The notes under the pieces were generated by a model. The model did no database searches, was not told where the DNA came from, and saw nothing but the letters and a program-made list of their open reading frames with translations. Position numbers and translations under genes: made by a program. This document shows positions 11,706 to 18,567 of a DNA stretch of 64,000 nt, piece by piece (the stretch's first letter is position 1; the number at the start of each line of letters is the position of its first letter). The DNA comes from Pseudomonas viridiflava. GTDB lineage: Bacteria; Pseudomonadota; Gammaproteobacteria; Pseudomonadales; Pseudomonadaceae. The stretch is taken from contig NZ_UTIQ01000327.1 in the NCBI RefSeq assembly GCF_900582625.1, positions 1 to 64,000 of the forward strand, given 5' to 3'.

Positions 11706-12290
11706 ATGAACGCTCACGCCCGCTTCACCCATATGCAAGACGGAACCGCCGAGGACTGGGCGATCATTGCTCAGGATTTCATGGCGTTTGCCAAGCTGTT
11801 GCCCGACCGGGTGATGACGCACCTGAAGTTGCTGGACGGCGATTTCGGTGGTTTCCCCGTGGACCGTCTGACCCATTCGCTACAAACCGCCACCCGCGCC
11901 CACCGCGATGGGCGGGACGAGGAATACGTGGTGTGCGCGCTGCTGCATGACATCGGCGACACCCTTGGCACCTTCAACCACCCGGATATCGCCGCAGCCA
12001 TGCTCAAGCCGTTTGTGAGTGAGGAAAACCTGTGGATGGTGGAGAAACACGGCGTTTTCCAGGGTTATTACTTCTTTCATCACCTGGGCATGGACCGGCT
12101 GCTGCGTGAGCAATTCAAGGACCACCCGCAGTACCTGCGCACTATTGAGTTCTGCGCCAAGTACGATGCCGCCGCTTTCGACCCGGCCTATGAGCACCTG
12201 CCGCTGGAGTTCTTCGAACCGATGCTGCGGCGCCTGTTTGCCCAGCCAAAAAACTCGGTTTATAAGGCTGTAACCGAGCCATCAATCTGA
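11706..12290 (+). CDS. HD-domain protein of the PhnZ/MIOX-like type
   Basis: The 194-residue protein has the HD-superfamily signature in HSLQTATRAHRDGRDEEYVVCALLHDIGD, then EKHGVFQGYYFFHHLG and a C-terminal KYDAAAFDPAYEHLPLEFF. This resembles the subgroup that contains the phosphonate-cleaving diiron oxygenase PhnZ more than nucleotide phosphohydrolases. The frame is open upstream, but the ATG at 11706 has GGAG at the right distance and gives the normal family start. Its pairing with a DUF962 protein suggests a two-enzyme oxidative step, an inference from context only. A plain HD phosphohydrolase is the alternative. Confidence 0.75.
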   Translation: MNAHARFTHMQDGTAEDWAIIAQDFMAFAKLLPDRVMTHLKLLDGDFGGFPVDRLTHSLQTATRAHRDGRDEEYVVCALLHDIGDTLGTFNHPDIAAAMLKPFVSEENLWMVEKHGVFQGYYFFHHLGMDRLLREQFKDHPQYLRTIEFCAKYDAAAFDPAYEHLPLEFFEPMLRRLFAQPKNSVYKAVTEPSI

Positions 12291-12470
12291 AACCATAGTG
12301 CTATCACCGACCGCTGGAGCCCTTGTCTCCAGCCTTTCGGCGGGCGGTATTGGCGGTCCATCTTTTGCTGGTTATGATCCCGCACCAACCAAAAGCATGG
12401 CCTCTGTTTTGCAGAGAGCGAAGACGTCCTACAGAGACGTCAGAAAACCAGCAGGGATCGTGTCAACGCT

Positions 12471-13859
12471 ATGAAGTCAGCCAGTATCGATCGTCCGATT
12501 GACTTACCTTCTTTACCTCTGCGCGAGTACTACTCGCGGGTGCTGGCTTATATCGCCATGGCGGCCAGCATCGCGGCTGGCACCTTTGTGCAGTATTTCG
12601 GCTACAACATCCTCTGGATGGTGCCGTACGCCCTCCTTTATCCCCATCTTGCCCATCACCTGAGCCAGCGTTTCAAACGCGAGCACGCGCGCGAAACCGA
12701 TTTGGTGTTGCTGTTTATCGACTCGCTGCACTGCGGCGCCGCCATTGCCCTGCTGGGTTTTTCGGTGGTGCCGAGTTTGATGATCGTGCTAACGCTAGTG
12801 TTTAGCGCGCTGATCATTGGCGGCCTGCGTTACCTGGGCCTGGCCCTGCTGATTACCGTTAGCGGCGTGGTGCTCACCAGCGTCATCGTGCAGCCGGAAG
12901 TCAAAGCCACCACGCCCACCTTGGTGTCGCTGATCAGCGTGGTGTTCAGCACGTTGTACATCTGCATCACCGCCTATTTCGTGCACCAACAAGGGCTGCG
13001 TCTGGACGTAGCGCGCAATGAAATCAAGCGCGAGCAGGAAAAAGCCGCACGCCTGGCGCGAAACCTCGCCAAATACTTGTCTCCGCAGGTGTGGGAATCG
13101 ATTTTCAGCGGCAAGAAAAGCGTGCGCCTGGAAACCCAGCGCAAAAAGCTCACGGTGTTCTTCTCTGACATCAAGGGCTTTACCGAGCTCTCTGAAGAGC
13201 TGGAAGCCGAAGCGCTGACCGACCTGCTCAACACCTACCTCAACGAAATGTCGAAGATCACCCTGAAATACGGCGGCACCATCGACAAGTTCATTGGTGA
13301 CTGCGTAATGGTGTTTTTCGGCGACCCATCCAGCCAGGGTGCCAAGAAAGATGCGGTGAACGCCGTGTCCATGGCCATCGCCATGCGCAAGCACATGAAA
13401 GTGTTGCGCCAACAATGGCGAGCGCAGGGCATCACCAAACCGCTGGAAATTCGCATGGGGTTGAACACCGGTTATTGCACGGTGGGCAACTTCGGCGCCG
13501 ACACGCGCATGGACTACACCATCATCGGCCGCGACGTGAACCTCGCCAGCCGCCTGGAAAGCGCCGCCGAGTCCGGGGAGATTCTGATTTCCCACGAAAC
13601 CTACTCGTTGATCAAAGACGTGATCATGTGCCGCGATAAAGGCCAGATCACCGTCAAAGGCTTCACCCGCCCGGTGCAGATTTACCAAGTGGTCGACTTC
13701 CGTCGCGACCTGGGCGCTGCGTCCAGCTATGTGGAGCACGAATTGCCAGGCTTCTCTATGTATCTGGATACCAACGGCATTCAGAACTACGACAAAGAGC
13801 GCGTGATTCAGGCGCTGAACCTGGCGGCGGAGAAGTTGCGCGATAAGGTGATCGTGTAA
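12471..13859 (+). CDS. cyaB: Membrane class III adenylate cyclase CyaB
   Basis: CyaB makes cAMP for the Vfr regulon. Residues about 20-175 form a MASE2-type membrane sensor with six hydrophobic helices. A short linker helix (RNEIKREQEKAARLARNLAKYLSP) follows, and then a class III cyclase domain. The domain shows the metal-binding Asp in KLTVFFSDIKGF, the second Asp in IDKFIGDCVMVFFGDP, MGLNTGYCTVGNFG, and the transition-state region DYTIIGRDVNLASRLE. The 462-residue length matches P. aeruginosa CyaB, and the next genes (agt, plcP) are the same as beside PA3217, which supports the assignment. Confidence 0.88.
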   Translation: MKSASIDRPIDLPSLPLREYYSRVLAYIAMAASIAAGTFVQYFGYNILWMVPYALLYPHLAHHLSQRFKREHARETDLVLLFIDSLHCGAAIALLGFSVVPSLMIVLTLVFSALIIGGLRYLGLALLITVSGVVLTSVIVQPEVKATTPTLVSLISVVFSTLYICITAYFVHQQGLRLDVARNEIKREQEKAARLARNLAKYLSPQVWESIFSGKKSVRLETQRKKLTVFFSDIKGFTELSEELEAEALTDLLNTYLNEMSKITLKYGGTIDKFIGDCVMVFFGDPSSQGAKKDAVNAVSMAIAMRKHMKVLRQQWRAQGITKPLEIRMGLNTGYCTVGNFGADTRMDYTIIGRDVNLASRLESAAESGEILISHETYSLIKDVIMCRDKGQITVKGFTRPVQIYQVVDFRRDLGAASSYVEHELPGFSMYLDTNGIQNYDKERVIQALNLAAEKLRDKVIV

Positions 13860-13872
13860 ATCACGCGGTGCT

Positions 13873-13945
13873 TGTAGGAGCCAGCTTGCTGGCGAAGCCC
13901 TTGATTTCAGTTCCCCATGGCTTCGCCAGCAAGCTGGCTCCTACG
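13873..13945. repeat. REP-like inverted repeat (GTAGGAGCCAGCTTGCTGGCGAAG)
   Basis: A 22-bp arm beginning TGTAGGAGCCAGCTTGCT is matched almost perfectly in inverted orientation by CCAGCAAGCTGGCTCCTAC, with a 20-base spacer. It lies in the convergent space between cyaB and the glycosyltransferase gene and may also act as a transcription barrier. It is the best preserved of three copies in the window. Confidence 0.85.
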
Positions 13946-13953
13946 AAAAGCGG

Positions 13954-14985
13954 TTAATTCAGCAGCGCCTTGGCAACCACCGGCTCAACCACTTCCCCAT
14001 CAATCAGCGGCTGCTGCGCCAAAAACTCCAACGCCGACGCCCGCCACGATTGCTTCTGCGCCGCCTCGTCGCAGCGCTGCCGATCCAGGCTCAACGCTGC
14101 CAGACACGCGCCGCGCAAATCTTCATCCATCACGCCGCTAACGCCCTGTTCCAGCACATCCAGCGGACCCGCCACGGGAAACGCTGCCACCGGCGTGCCG
14201 CAGGCCAGCGCTTCAAGCATCACCAGCCCGTAGGTGTCGGTGCGCGAGGGAAACACCAGCACGCTGGCTTCGGCATACGCCCGGGCCAACGTAGCGCCGT
14301 GCTGATAACCGTGAAAACGCACCTGCGGGTAGCGGCTTTGCAGCTCGGCACGCTGCGGGCCGTCGCCGATCACGTGTTTCTCGCCGGGAAGATCCAGGCG
14401 CAAAAACGCATCCAGATTCTTCTCCGGCGCCACCCGCCCCACATAGAGAAACGCCAGCTTGCCGGGCGTCTTCAACGTCGGCGTGAAGCGCGTCAGGTCC
14501 ACGCCTTTGCGCCATAGCCCAAGGCGTTGCAGGCCCCAGCCGGCGAACTCGCTGCGCAAGCGTTCGGTGGTGACCAGCACGGCCTGACTCGGTTGATGAA
14601 ACCGGCGCAGGTAGGCGTAGCCCCAGGCCAACGGAATGCGCGGCCAGCGGGTGTGCACGTATTCGGGAAAGCGCGTGTGAATGGCGCTGGAGAACGCCAG
14701 CCCGCGTTTGCTCAACCAGCGCCGCGCGGTCCAGCCCAGCGGGCCTTCGGTGGCGAGGTGTACGCAGTCGGGGCGAAAGTCGCGAATCGCCGGGCCGACG
14801 CGCCATAGGTCCCACACCAGCGGAATCTCTGGGTAAGTGGGGCACGGCACGTGGCGAAAGTCAGCCGGCGACAGCAACTTGACCAGATGGCCCAGTCCAC
14901 GCAGTTCGGCGATGAGCGCTTGCAGGCTGGTGACTACGCCGTTTACCTGCGGCGTCCAGGCGTCGGTGACGATCAGAATCCTCAT
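13954..14985 (-). CDS. agt: GT4-type glycolipid glycosyltransferase (Agt-like)
   Basis: The 343-residue protein is a GT-B-fold family 4 glycosyltransferase. It has an N-terminal acceptor half (ILIVTDAWTPQVNGVVTS), a donor half with FLYVGRVAPEKNLD, and the E-x7-E-type motif in FPSRTDTYGLVMLEAL. In pseudomonads, the Agt enzymes partnered with PlcP glycosylate diacylglycerol when phosphate is scarce, replacing phospholipids with glycolipids. Here the gene overlaps the end of plcP by four bases (ATGA), so they are translationally coupled, and a PHO box array precedes the operon. The gene order cyaB-agt-plcP equals PA3217-PA3219. The sugar donor cannot be read from sequence. Confidence 0.85.
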   Translation of the reverse strand: MRILIVTDAWTPQVNGVVTSLQALIAELRGLGHLVKLLSPADFRHVPCPTYPEIPLVWDLWRVGPAIRDFRPDCVHLATEGPLGWTARRWLSKRGLAFSSAIHTRFPEYVHTRWPRIPLAWGYAYLRRFHQPSQAVLVTTERLRSEFAGWGLQRLGLWRKGVDLTRFTPTLKTPGKLAFLYVGRVAPEKNLDAFLRLDLPGEKHVIGDGPQRAELQSRYPQVRFHGYQHGATLARAYAEASVLVFPSRTDTYGLVMLEALACGTPVAAFPVAGPLDVLEQGVSGVMDEDLRGACLAALSLDRQRCDEAAQKQSWRASALEFLAQQPLIDGEVVEPVVAKALLN

Positions 14986-15881
14986 GCAGTGGTTTCGCGC
15001 GGCGCCGCTTCGGCCACCACGGCTGCGGGCGGATTTGCCAACGCGGTGCCTACAGCGGCTGCCACAACAGCGCCGGCGGCTTGTTCTTCAGCAGCCTGCT
15101 GCGCCTGACGGGCGTGGTCGTCGGCCAGACGATAGAGCTCGATGCTGCCGTCCAGGTGTTCGATCAGCGCGGTGCAGCTTTCCACCCAGTCGCCGCAGTT
15201 CATGTATTCCACGTCGCCCATCTGGCGGATTTCGGCATGGTGAATATGGCCGCACACCACGCCATTGAAGCCGCGCTTGTTGCATTCGTGGGCGATGGCT
15301 TCTTCGAAGTCGCTGATGAAGTTCACCGCGCTTTTCACCTTGTGCTTCAGGTACGCCGACAGCGACCAGTAGCCATAGCCGTATTTGCGCCGCCAGTGGT
15401 TGAGCCAGCGGTTCAGCGTGAGGGTGAATTCGTAGGCGGAGTCGCCGAGAAAGGCCAGCCAGCGGTGGTAGCGAGTAATCACGTCGAACTGGTCGCCGTG
15501 GATCACCAGCAGGCGACGGCCATCGGCGGTGATGTGCTCGGCTTCGTCGACCAACTGAATATTTCCCAGAATCAGCTTGGAATAACGGCGCAGGAATTCG
15601 TCGTGGTTGCCGGTGACGTACACCACTTCGGTGCCGCGCTTGCTCATGGTCAGCAGCCGGCGAATCACGTTGGTGTGGGCCTGAGGCCAGAAGATGCCGC
15701 TGCGCAGGCGCCAGCCGTCGATGATGTCGCCTACCAGGTAAACCTTGTCGGCCTGATAGCGTTTGAGAAACTGCGACAGGTGTTCGGCCTGGCAATCGCG
15801 CGTGCCCAAGTGCACGTCGGAAATCCACAGGGTACGTACACGTTGCTTACGGCTGGGTTTTACGAGCTGAGCGCTGCTCAT
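14982..15881 (-). CDS. plcP: PlcP-type metallophosphoesterase (phospholipid phospholipase C)
   Basis: The 299-residue calcineurin-fold phosphoesterase carries all metal-binding blocks: SDVHLG (21-26), GDIIDGW (51-57), GNHDE (91-95), IHGDQFD and VVCGHIHHAE. It would often be labelled UDP-2,3-diacylglucosamine diphosphatase. However, being first in an operon with a GT4 transferase behind a PHO box matches PlcP, which releases diacylglycerol from phospholipids during phosphate starvation so that Agt can glycosylate it. The last 45 residues or so are an Ala/Glu-rich tail outside the fold. Start at 15881 with GGAGGCC upstream. The context is strong; the exact reaction is inferred from the characterised family. 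Confidence 0.87.
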   Translation of the reverse strand: MSSAQLVKPSRKQRVRTLWISDVHLGTRDCQAEHLSQFLKRYQADKVYLVGDIIDGWRLRSGIFWPQAHTNVIRRLLTMSKRGTEVVYVTGNHDEFLRRYSKLILGNIQLVDEAEHITADGRRLLVIHGDQFDVITRYHRWLAFLGDSAYEFTLTLNRWLNHWRRKYGYGYWSLSAYLKHKVKSAVNFISDFEEAIAHECNKRGFNGVVCGHIHHAEIRQMGDVEYMNCGDWVESCTALIEHLDGSIELYRLADDHARQAQQAAEEQAAGAVVAAAVGTALANPPAAVVAEAAPRETTA

Positions 15882-15925
15882 GGGCGCGGCCTCCGGCAGG
15901 GTTTAATGGAGGTTGAAGGCTGCGG

Positions 15926-15965
15926 GTGACCTGCGTGTGACATGCCCAAGACAAACTGATGACAA
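15926..15965 (-). promoter_or_regulatory. PHO box array (four PhoB half-sites) upstream of plcP-agt
   Basis: Read on the minus strand there are four 7-base units at an exact 11-base period: TTGTCAT, TTGTCTT, ATGTCAC, AGGTCAC, each separated by four bases. The PhoB consensus is CTGTCAT-N4-CTGTCAT. The first pair fits best (6/7 and 5/7). The array ends 45 bases upstream of the plcP start. It lies in the 140-base space shared with the divergent AraC gene. Confidence 0.85.
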
Positions 15966-16021
15966 CGCTTCCCCCAAAGGTGCACATCGGTAAACTGCGC
16001 CTCTGTGCTGAGGAGCCCGCC

Positions 16022-16771
16022 ATGCACTCGATTTTGTCCCTGCGCCATTACAGCGATGAGTTGATCGCCCATAGCCACAGCCACGCGCAAATTGTCTTCG
16101 GCCTTAACGGTCGCCTGGAATTTGAAGTGGAAGGCCACGGCAGCCTGCTGCGCGGCCAACAGCTGTTGGTGATTCCCAGCGGCTCCCACCACGCCTGCGA
16201 AAGCCGTGAAGGCAGCGATTGCATGGTGTTCGATGTGCCCGACAGCCACTGGCTGCGCAGTCGCCTCGGCGCCCACGCCGATAATGGCCAACGCCTGCTC
16301 GACCGCCCGCAAACGCTGACCCTCGGCGGCGCACAACAGCAGTTGGTGAATTGGCTGATCGCCAGCCCGATTGCCGACCCGGTCATCGCCCAGCAAGGCG
16401 CGGCGCTGCTACTAGCCAGCCTGGCCAGCGCGCCGGCCGCTTCGCCTGTTGCTGGCGAACTGCCGCTGGCGAGCCTTGATCGCTACATTGACCAGCATGC
16501 CGCGCACCCTTTGCAGGTCGCCGACCTGGCGCGCCTCAGCGGTTTGTCGGCAGCGCGCTTTCACGCCCGGTTTCTCCAACAAACCGGACAAACGCCGATG
16601 GACTACGTTCGCCAGCGTCGACTGCAACAGGGCATTGACCTACTTCGCGACACCGCGCTGCCAGTCGGCGAGGTGGCGCAGCGGGTTGGCTACAGCTCGC
16701 AAAGCGCCTTTACCGCCGCCCTCGCCCGGCATGTTGGCACCACGCCCCGGCAACTGCGGCGCGCGCACTAA
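16022..16771 (+). CDS. AraC-family regulator with cupin N-domain
   Basis: The 249-residue protein has an N-terminal cupin-type ligand domain (HSHSHAQIVFGLNGRLEFEV and LLRGQQLLVIPSGSHHACE) and two C-terminal helix-turn-helix motifs (VADLARLSGLSAARFHARF and VGEVAQRVGYSSQSAFTAAL). The start at 16022 is chosen because GAGGAG lies seven bases upstream; the frame is open from 15959, but that would overlap the PHO box array. The ligand is unknown. It is divergent from plcP and co-directional with the CsaA-like gene. Confidence 0.85.
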   Translation: MHSILSLRHYSDELIAHSHSHAQIVFGLNGRLEFEVEGHGSLLRGQQLLVIPSGSHHACESREGSDCMVFDVPDSHWLRSRLGAHADNGQRLLDRPQTLTLGGAQQQLVNWLIASPIADPVIAQQGAALLLASLASAPAASPVAGELPLASLDRYIDQHAAHPLQVADLARLSGLSAARFHARFLQQTGQTPMDYVRQRRLQQGIDLLRDTALPVGEVAQRVGYSSQSAFTAALARHVGTTPRQLRRAH

Positions 16772-16865
16772 CGGCGAGAGCCTGGCGACAATGGCCGCGA
16801 GTCTGGCGACAGACAGACTCCGGGGCGCTGCCTACACTGCGCCGATCAGTGTCCCCGGAGCCGCT

Positions 16866-17201
16866 ATGAACACCATCGAATGGCAAGACTTTGAGCGCGT
16901 GGAGCTACGCGTCGGCACCATCTGCCACGCTGAACCCAATGCCAAGGCACGCAAGCCGGCTTATGTGCTGCAAATCGATCTCGGCCCGCTCGGGCTGAAG
17001 ACCTCCAGCGCACAAATTACCGACCACTACAGCCCCGAAAGCCTGATCGGAAAACAGGTGCTATGCGTGTGTAACTTCGCACCTAAATCCATCGCGGGCG
17101 TGCGCTCCGAGGTGCTGGTGACCGGCGCGTATGACGGGGAAAATCGGGTAGTCTTGGCCAGCTTTGAGCATGCGTTGCCCAATGGTGCGCGGTTGGCATA
17201 G
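16866..17201 (+). CDS. CsaA-like tRNA-binding-domain protein
   Basis: The 111-residue protein is a free-standing tRNA-binding (EMAP/CsaA) OB fold. It has WQDFERVELRVGTICHAE near the start, RKPAYVLQIDLGPLGLKTSSAQIT, and the C-terminal VLVTGAYDGENRVVLASF. Relatives bind tRNA or act as chaperone-like export proteins; the role in Pseudomonas is not settled. The ATG at 16866 has GGAG upstream. The frame is open far upstream, but that stretch is the shadow of the AraC gene. Confidence 0.85.
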   Translation: MNTIEWQDFERVELRVGTICHAEPNAKARKPAYVLQIDLGPLGLKTSSAQITDHYSPESLIGKQVLCVCNFAPKSIAGVRSEVLVTGAYDGENRVVLASFEHALPNGARLA

Positions 17202-17203
17202 AC

Positions 17204-17229
17204 GTAGGTGTAGGCGTAGGCGTAGGCGT
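17204..17229 (+). repeat. Short GTAGGC tandem repeat
   Basis: Four tandem hexamers (one GTAGGT, three GTAGGC) begin three bases after the stop codon of the CsaA-like gene. It is a simple-sequence tract with potential for slippage. Confidence 0.7.
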
Positions 17230-17237
17230 TCAACATC

Positions 17238-17286
17238 CTTTAGGAGCGGTTGGGCGGCACTCCGATTCGCCGCGATGCTTTTGAAT
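17238..17286. repeat. REP-like half element
   Basis: TAGGAGCGGTTGGGCGGCAC followed by TCCGATTCGCCGCGATGC is a relative of the element at 2213-2305 in opposite orientation. It lies just upstream of the EamA transporter gene. Confidence 0.5.
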
Positions 17287-17303
17287 CAAATTTAAGGACC
17301 CCC

Positions 17304-18197
17304 ATGAATCACCGCTCCGCCCTCACCGCTCTGCACTGCGGCGCCCTGATGTTTGGCTTTACCGGCGTGCTGGGCAAACTGGCGACCACCACACCCAGCA
17401 TGATCGTGTTCGGCCGCGCGCTGTTTGCGGTGCTGGCCTTGGCGGTGTTTGCGGCGCTGATCGCGCGCATTCCCTGGCAGCGTTTGCGCGCCAACGATTG
17501 GGCGCGGTTGGCCTTGGGCGGTGTGTTGCTGGCTGGGCATTGGGTAAGCTTTTTTATCTCGGTGAAGGTGGCAGGCGTGGCCATCGCCACACTCGGTTTC
17601 ACCAGCTTTCCGGCGCTGACGGTGATTCTCGAAGGCCTGATTTTCCGCGAGCGCATTCGCCGCAATGAGATTGTGTTGGTGTGCCTGGTGAGCATCGGTT
17701 TGGTGCTGGTCACACCTGATTTCAACTTGGCCAGCGGCGCCACCACCGGACTGCTGTGGGGCGTGCTCTCGGGCCTGCTGTTCGCCCTGTTGTCATTGGT
17801 TAACCGCGCCGGCTCCGGCAAGGTCGGGCCGGTGCAGTCGGCGTTGTGTCAGAACCTGGTCGTGGCGCTGTGTTTGCTGCCCTTCGCGGCAACGGAGCTG
17901 CCGAGCGTGTCGGCCATGAATTGGTTGTGGATTGCGCTGCTCGGCGTGTTCTGCACCGGCGTCGCCCATAGCTTGTTCGTCGCCAGTCTGGACGTACTCA
18001 AAGCTCGCACCGCCGCCGTGGTGTTCGCCCTGGAGCCGGTGTACGGCATCACCTTCGCCTGGCTGATTTTTTCCGAAACGCCGACGCTGCGCATGATGGG
18101 CGGCGGTGCGTTGATCATCTTCGCGATTTTCCTCTCCGCCCGCATGGGCGACGGCAAGCCGGTCGAGCCGGTGGACGCCCAACCCGCGCGGCCATGA
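17304..18197 (+). CDS. EamA-family (DMT superfamily) membrane transporter
   Basis: The 297-residue protein has ten predicted membrane helices arranged as two EamA halves. The first half holds GALMFGFTGVLGKLATTTPS and the second LLWGVLSGLLFALLSLVNRAG, with a typical end at EPVYGITFAWLIFSETPTLRM. Such proteins export amino acids or other metabolites across the inner membrane; the substrate is not evident. The ATG at 17304 follows AAGGA; 18 further open codons upstream overlap a repeat and were not used. Confidence 0.88.
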   Translation: MNHRSALTALHCGALMFGFTGVLGKLATTTPSMIVFGRALFAVLALAVFAALIARIPWQRLRANDWARLALGGVLLAGHWVSFFISVKVAGVAIATLGFTSFPALTVILEGLIFRERIRRNEIVLVCLVSIGLVLVTPDFNLASGATTGLLWGVLSGLLFALLSLVNRAGSGKVGPVQSALCQNLVVALCLLPFAATELPSVSAMNWLWIALLGVFCTGVAHSLFVASLDVLKARTAAVVFALEPVYGITFAWLIFSETPTLRMMGGGALIIFAIFLSARMGDGKPVEPVDAQPARP

Positions 18198-18201
18198 GCG
18201 G

Positions 18202-18498
18202 CTAGTCCGCCGCTGGCGTGGCCCGGTCGTTATGGCCGAGGTCGCGCTCAGGGTCGATTACGTCGCGCACCCGCTGTTTCAGCACCTTGGCCTCGGGAAA
18301 GCCGCCATCGGCCTTGCGTTCCCAAATCTGCACGTCGCCACAGGTGATGCGGAAGACCCCGCCGGTACCCGGCTCAAGGCTGACCCTGGCCAAATCCTGG
18401 CCAAAGGTGGACAACAATTCCTGCGCCAGCCAGGCGGCGCGCAACAGCCACTGGCATTGCGTGCAATAGGTGATGGTGACGTCGGCTTTACGGTCCAT
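18202..18498 (-). CDS. SelT/SelW/SelH-like thioredoxin-fold protein
   Basis: The 98-residue protein is the cysteine form of the selenoprotein W (Rdx) family. It begins DVTITYCTQCQWLLRAAWLAQ, where CTQC is the redox CxxC (Cys in place of selenocysteine), followed by the GTGGVFRI and WERKADGGFPEAK blocks. It is presumed to be a redox adaptor in the cytoplasm; its partners are unknown. AGGAG precedes the start. Confidence 0.88.
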   Translation of the reverse strand: MDRKADVTITYCTQCQWLLRAAWLAQELLSTFGQDLARVSLEPGTGGVFRITCGDVQIWERKADGGFPEAKVLKQRVRDVIDPERDLGHNDRATPAAD

Positions 18499-18516
18499 GG
18501 TGCACTCCTGAAAACA

Positions 18517-18554
18517 TAAAAAAAGCCCGCGGGCTTAGAACGCGCGGGCTTTTT
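18517..18554 (-). terminator. Intrinsic terminator downstream of the FimV-like gene
   Basis: AAAAAGCCCGCG pairs with CGCGGGCTTTTT across a short loop. The symmetric A/T flanks fit the minus-strand fimV-like transcript, 14 bases past its stop. It is also just upstream of the SelW-like start. Confidence 0.85.
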
Positions 18555-18567
18555 GCTAGGGCCTGGC

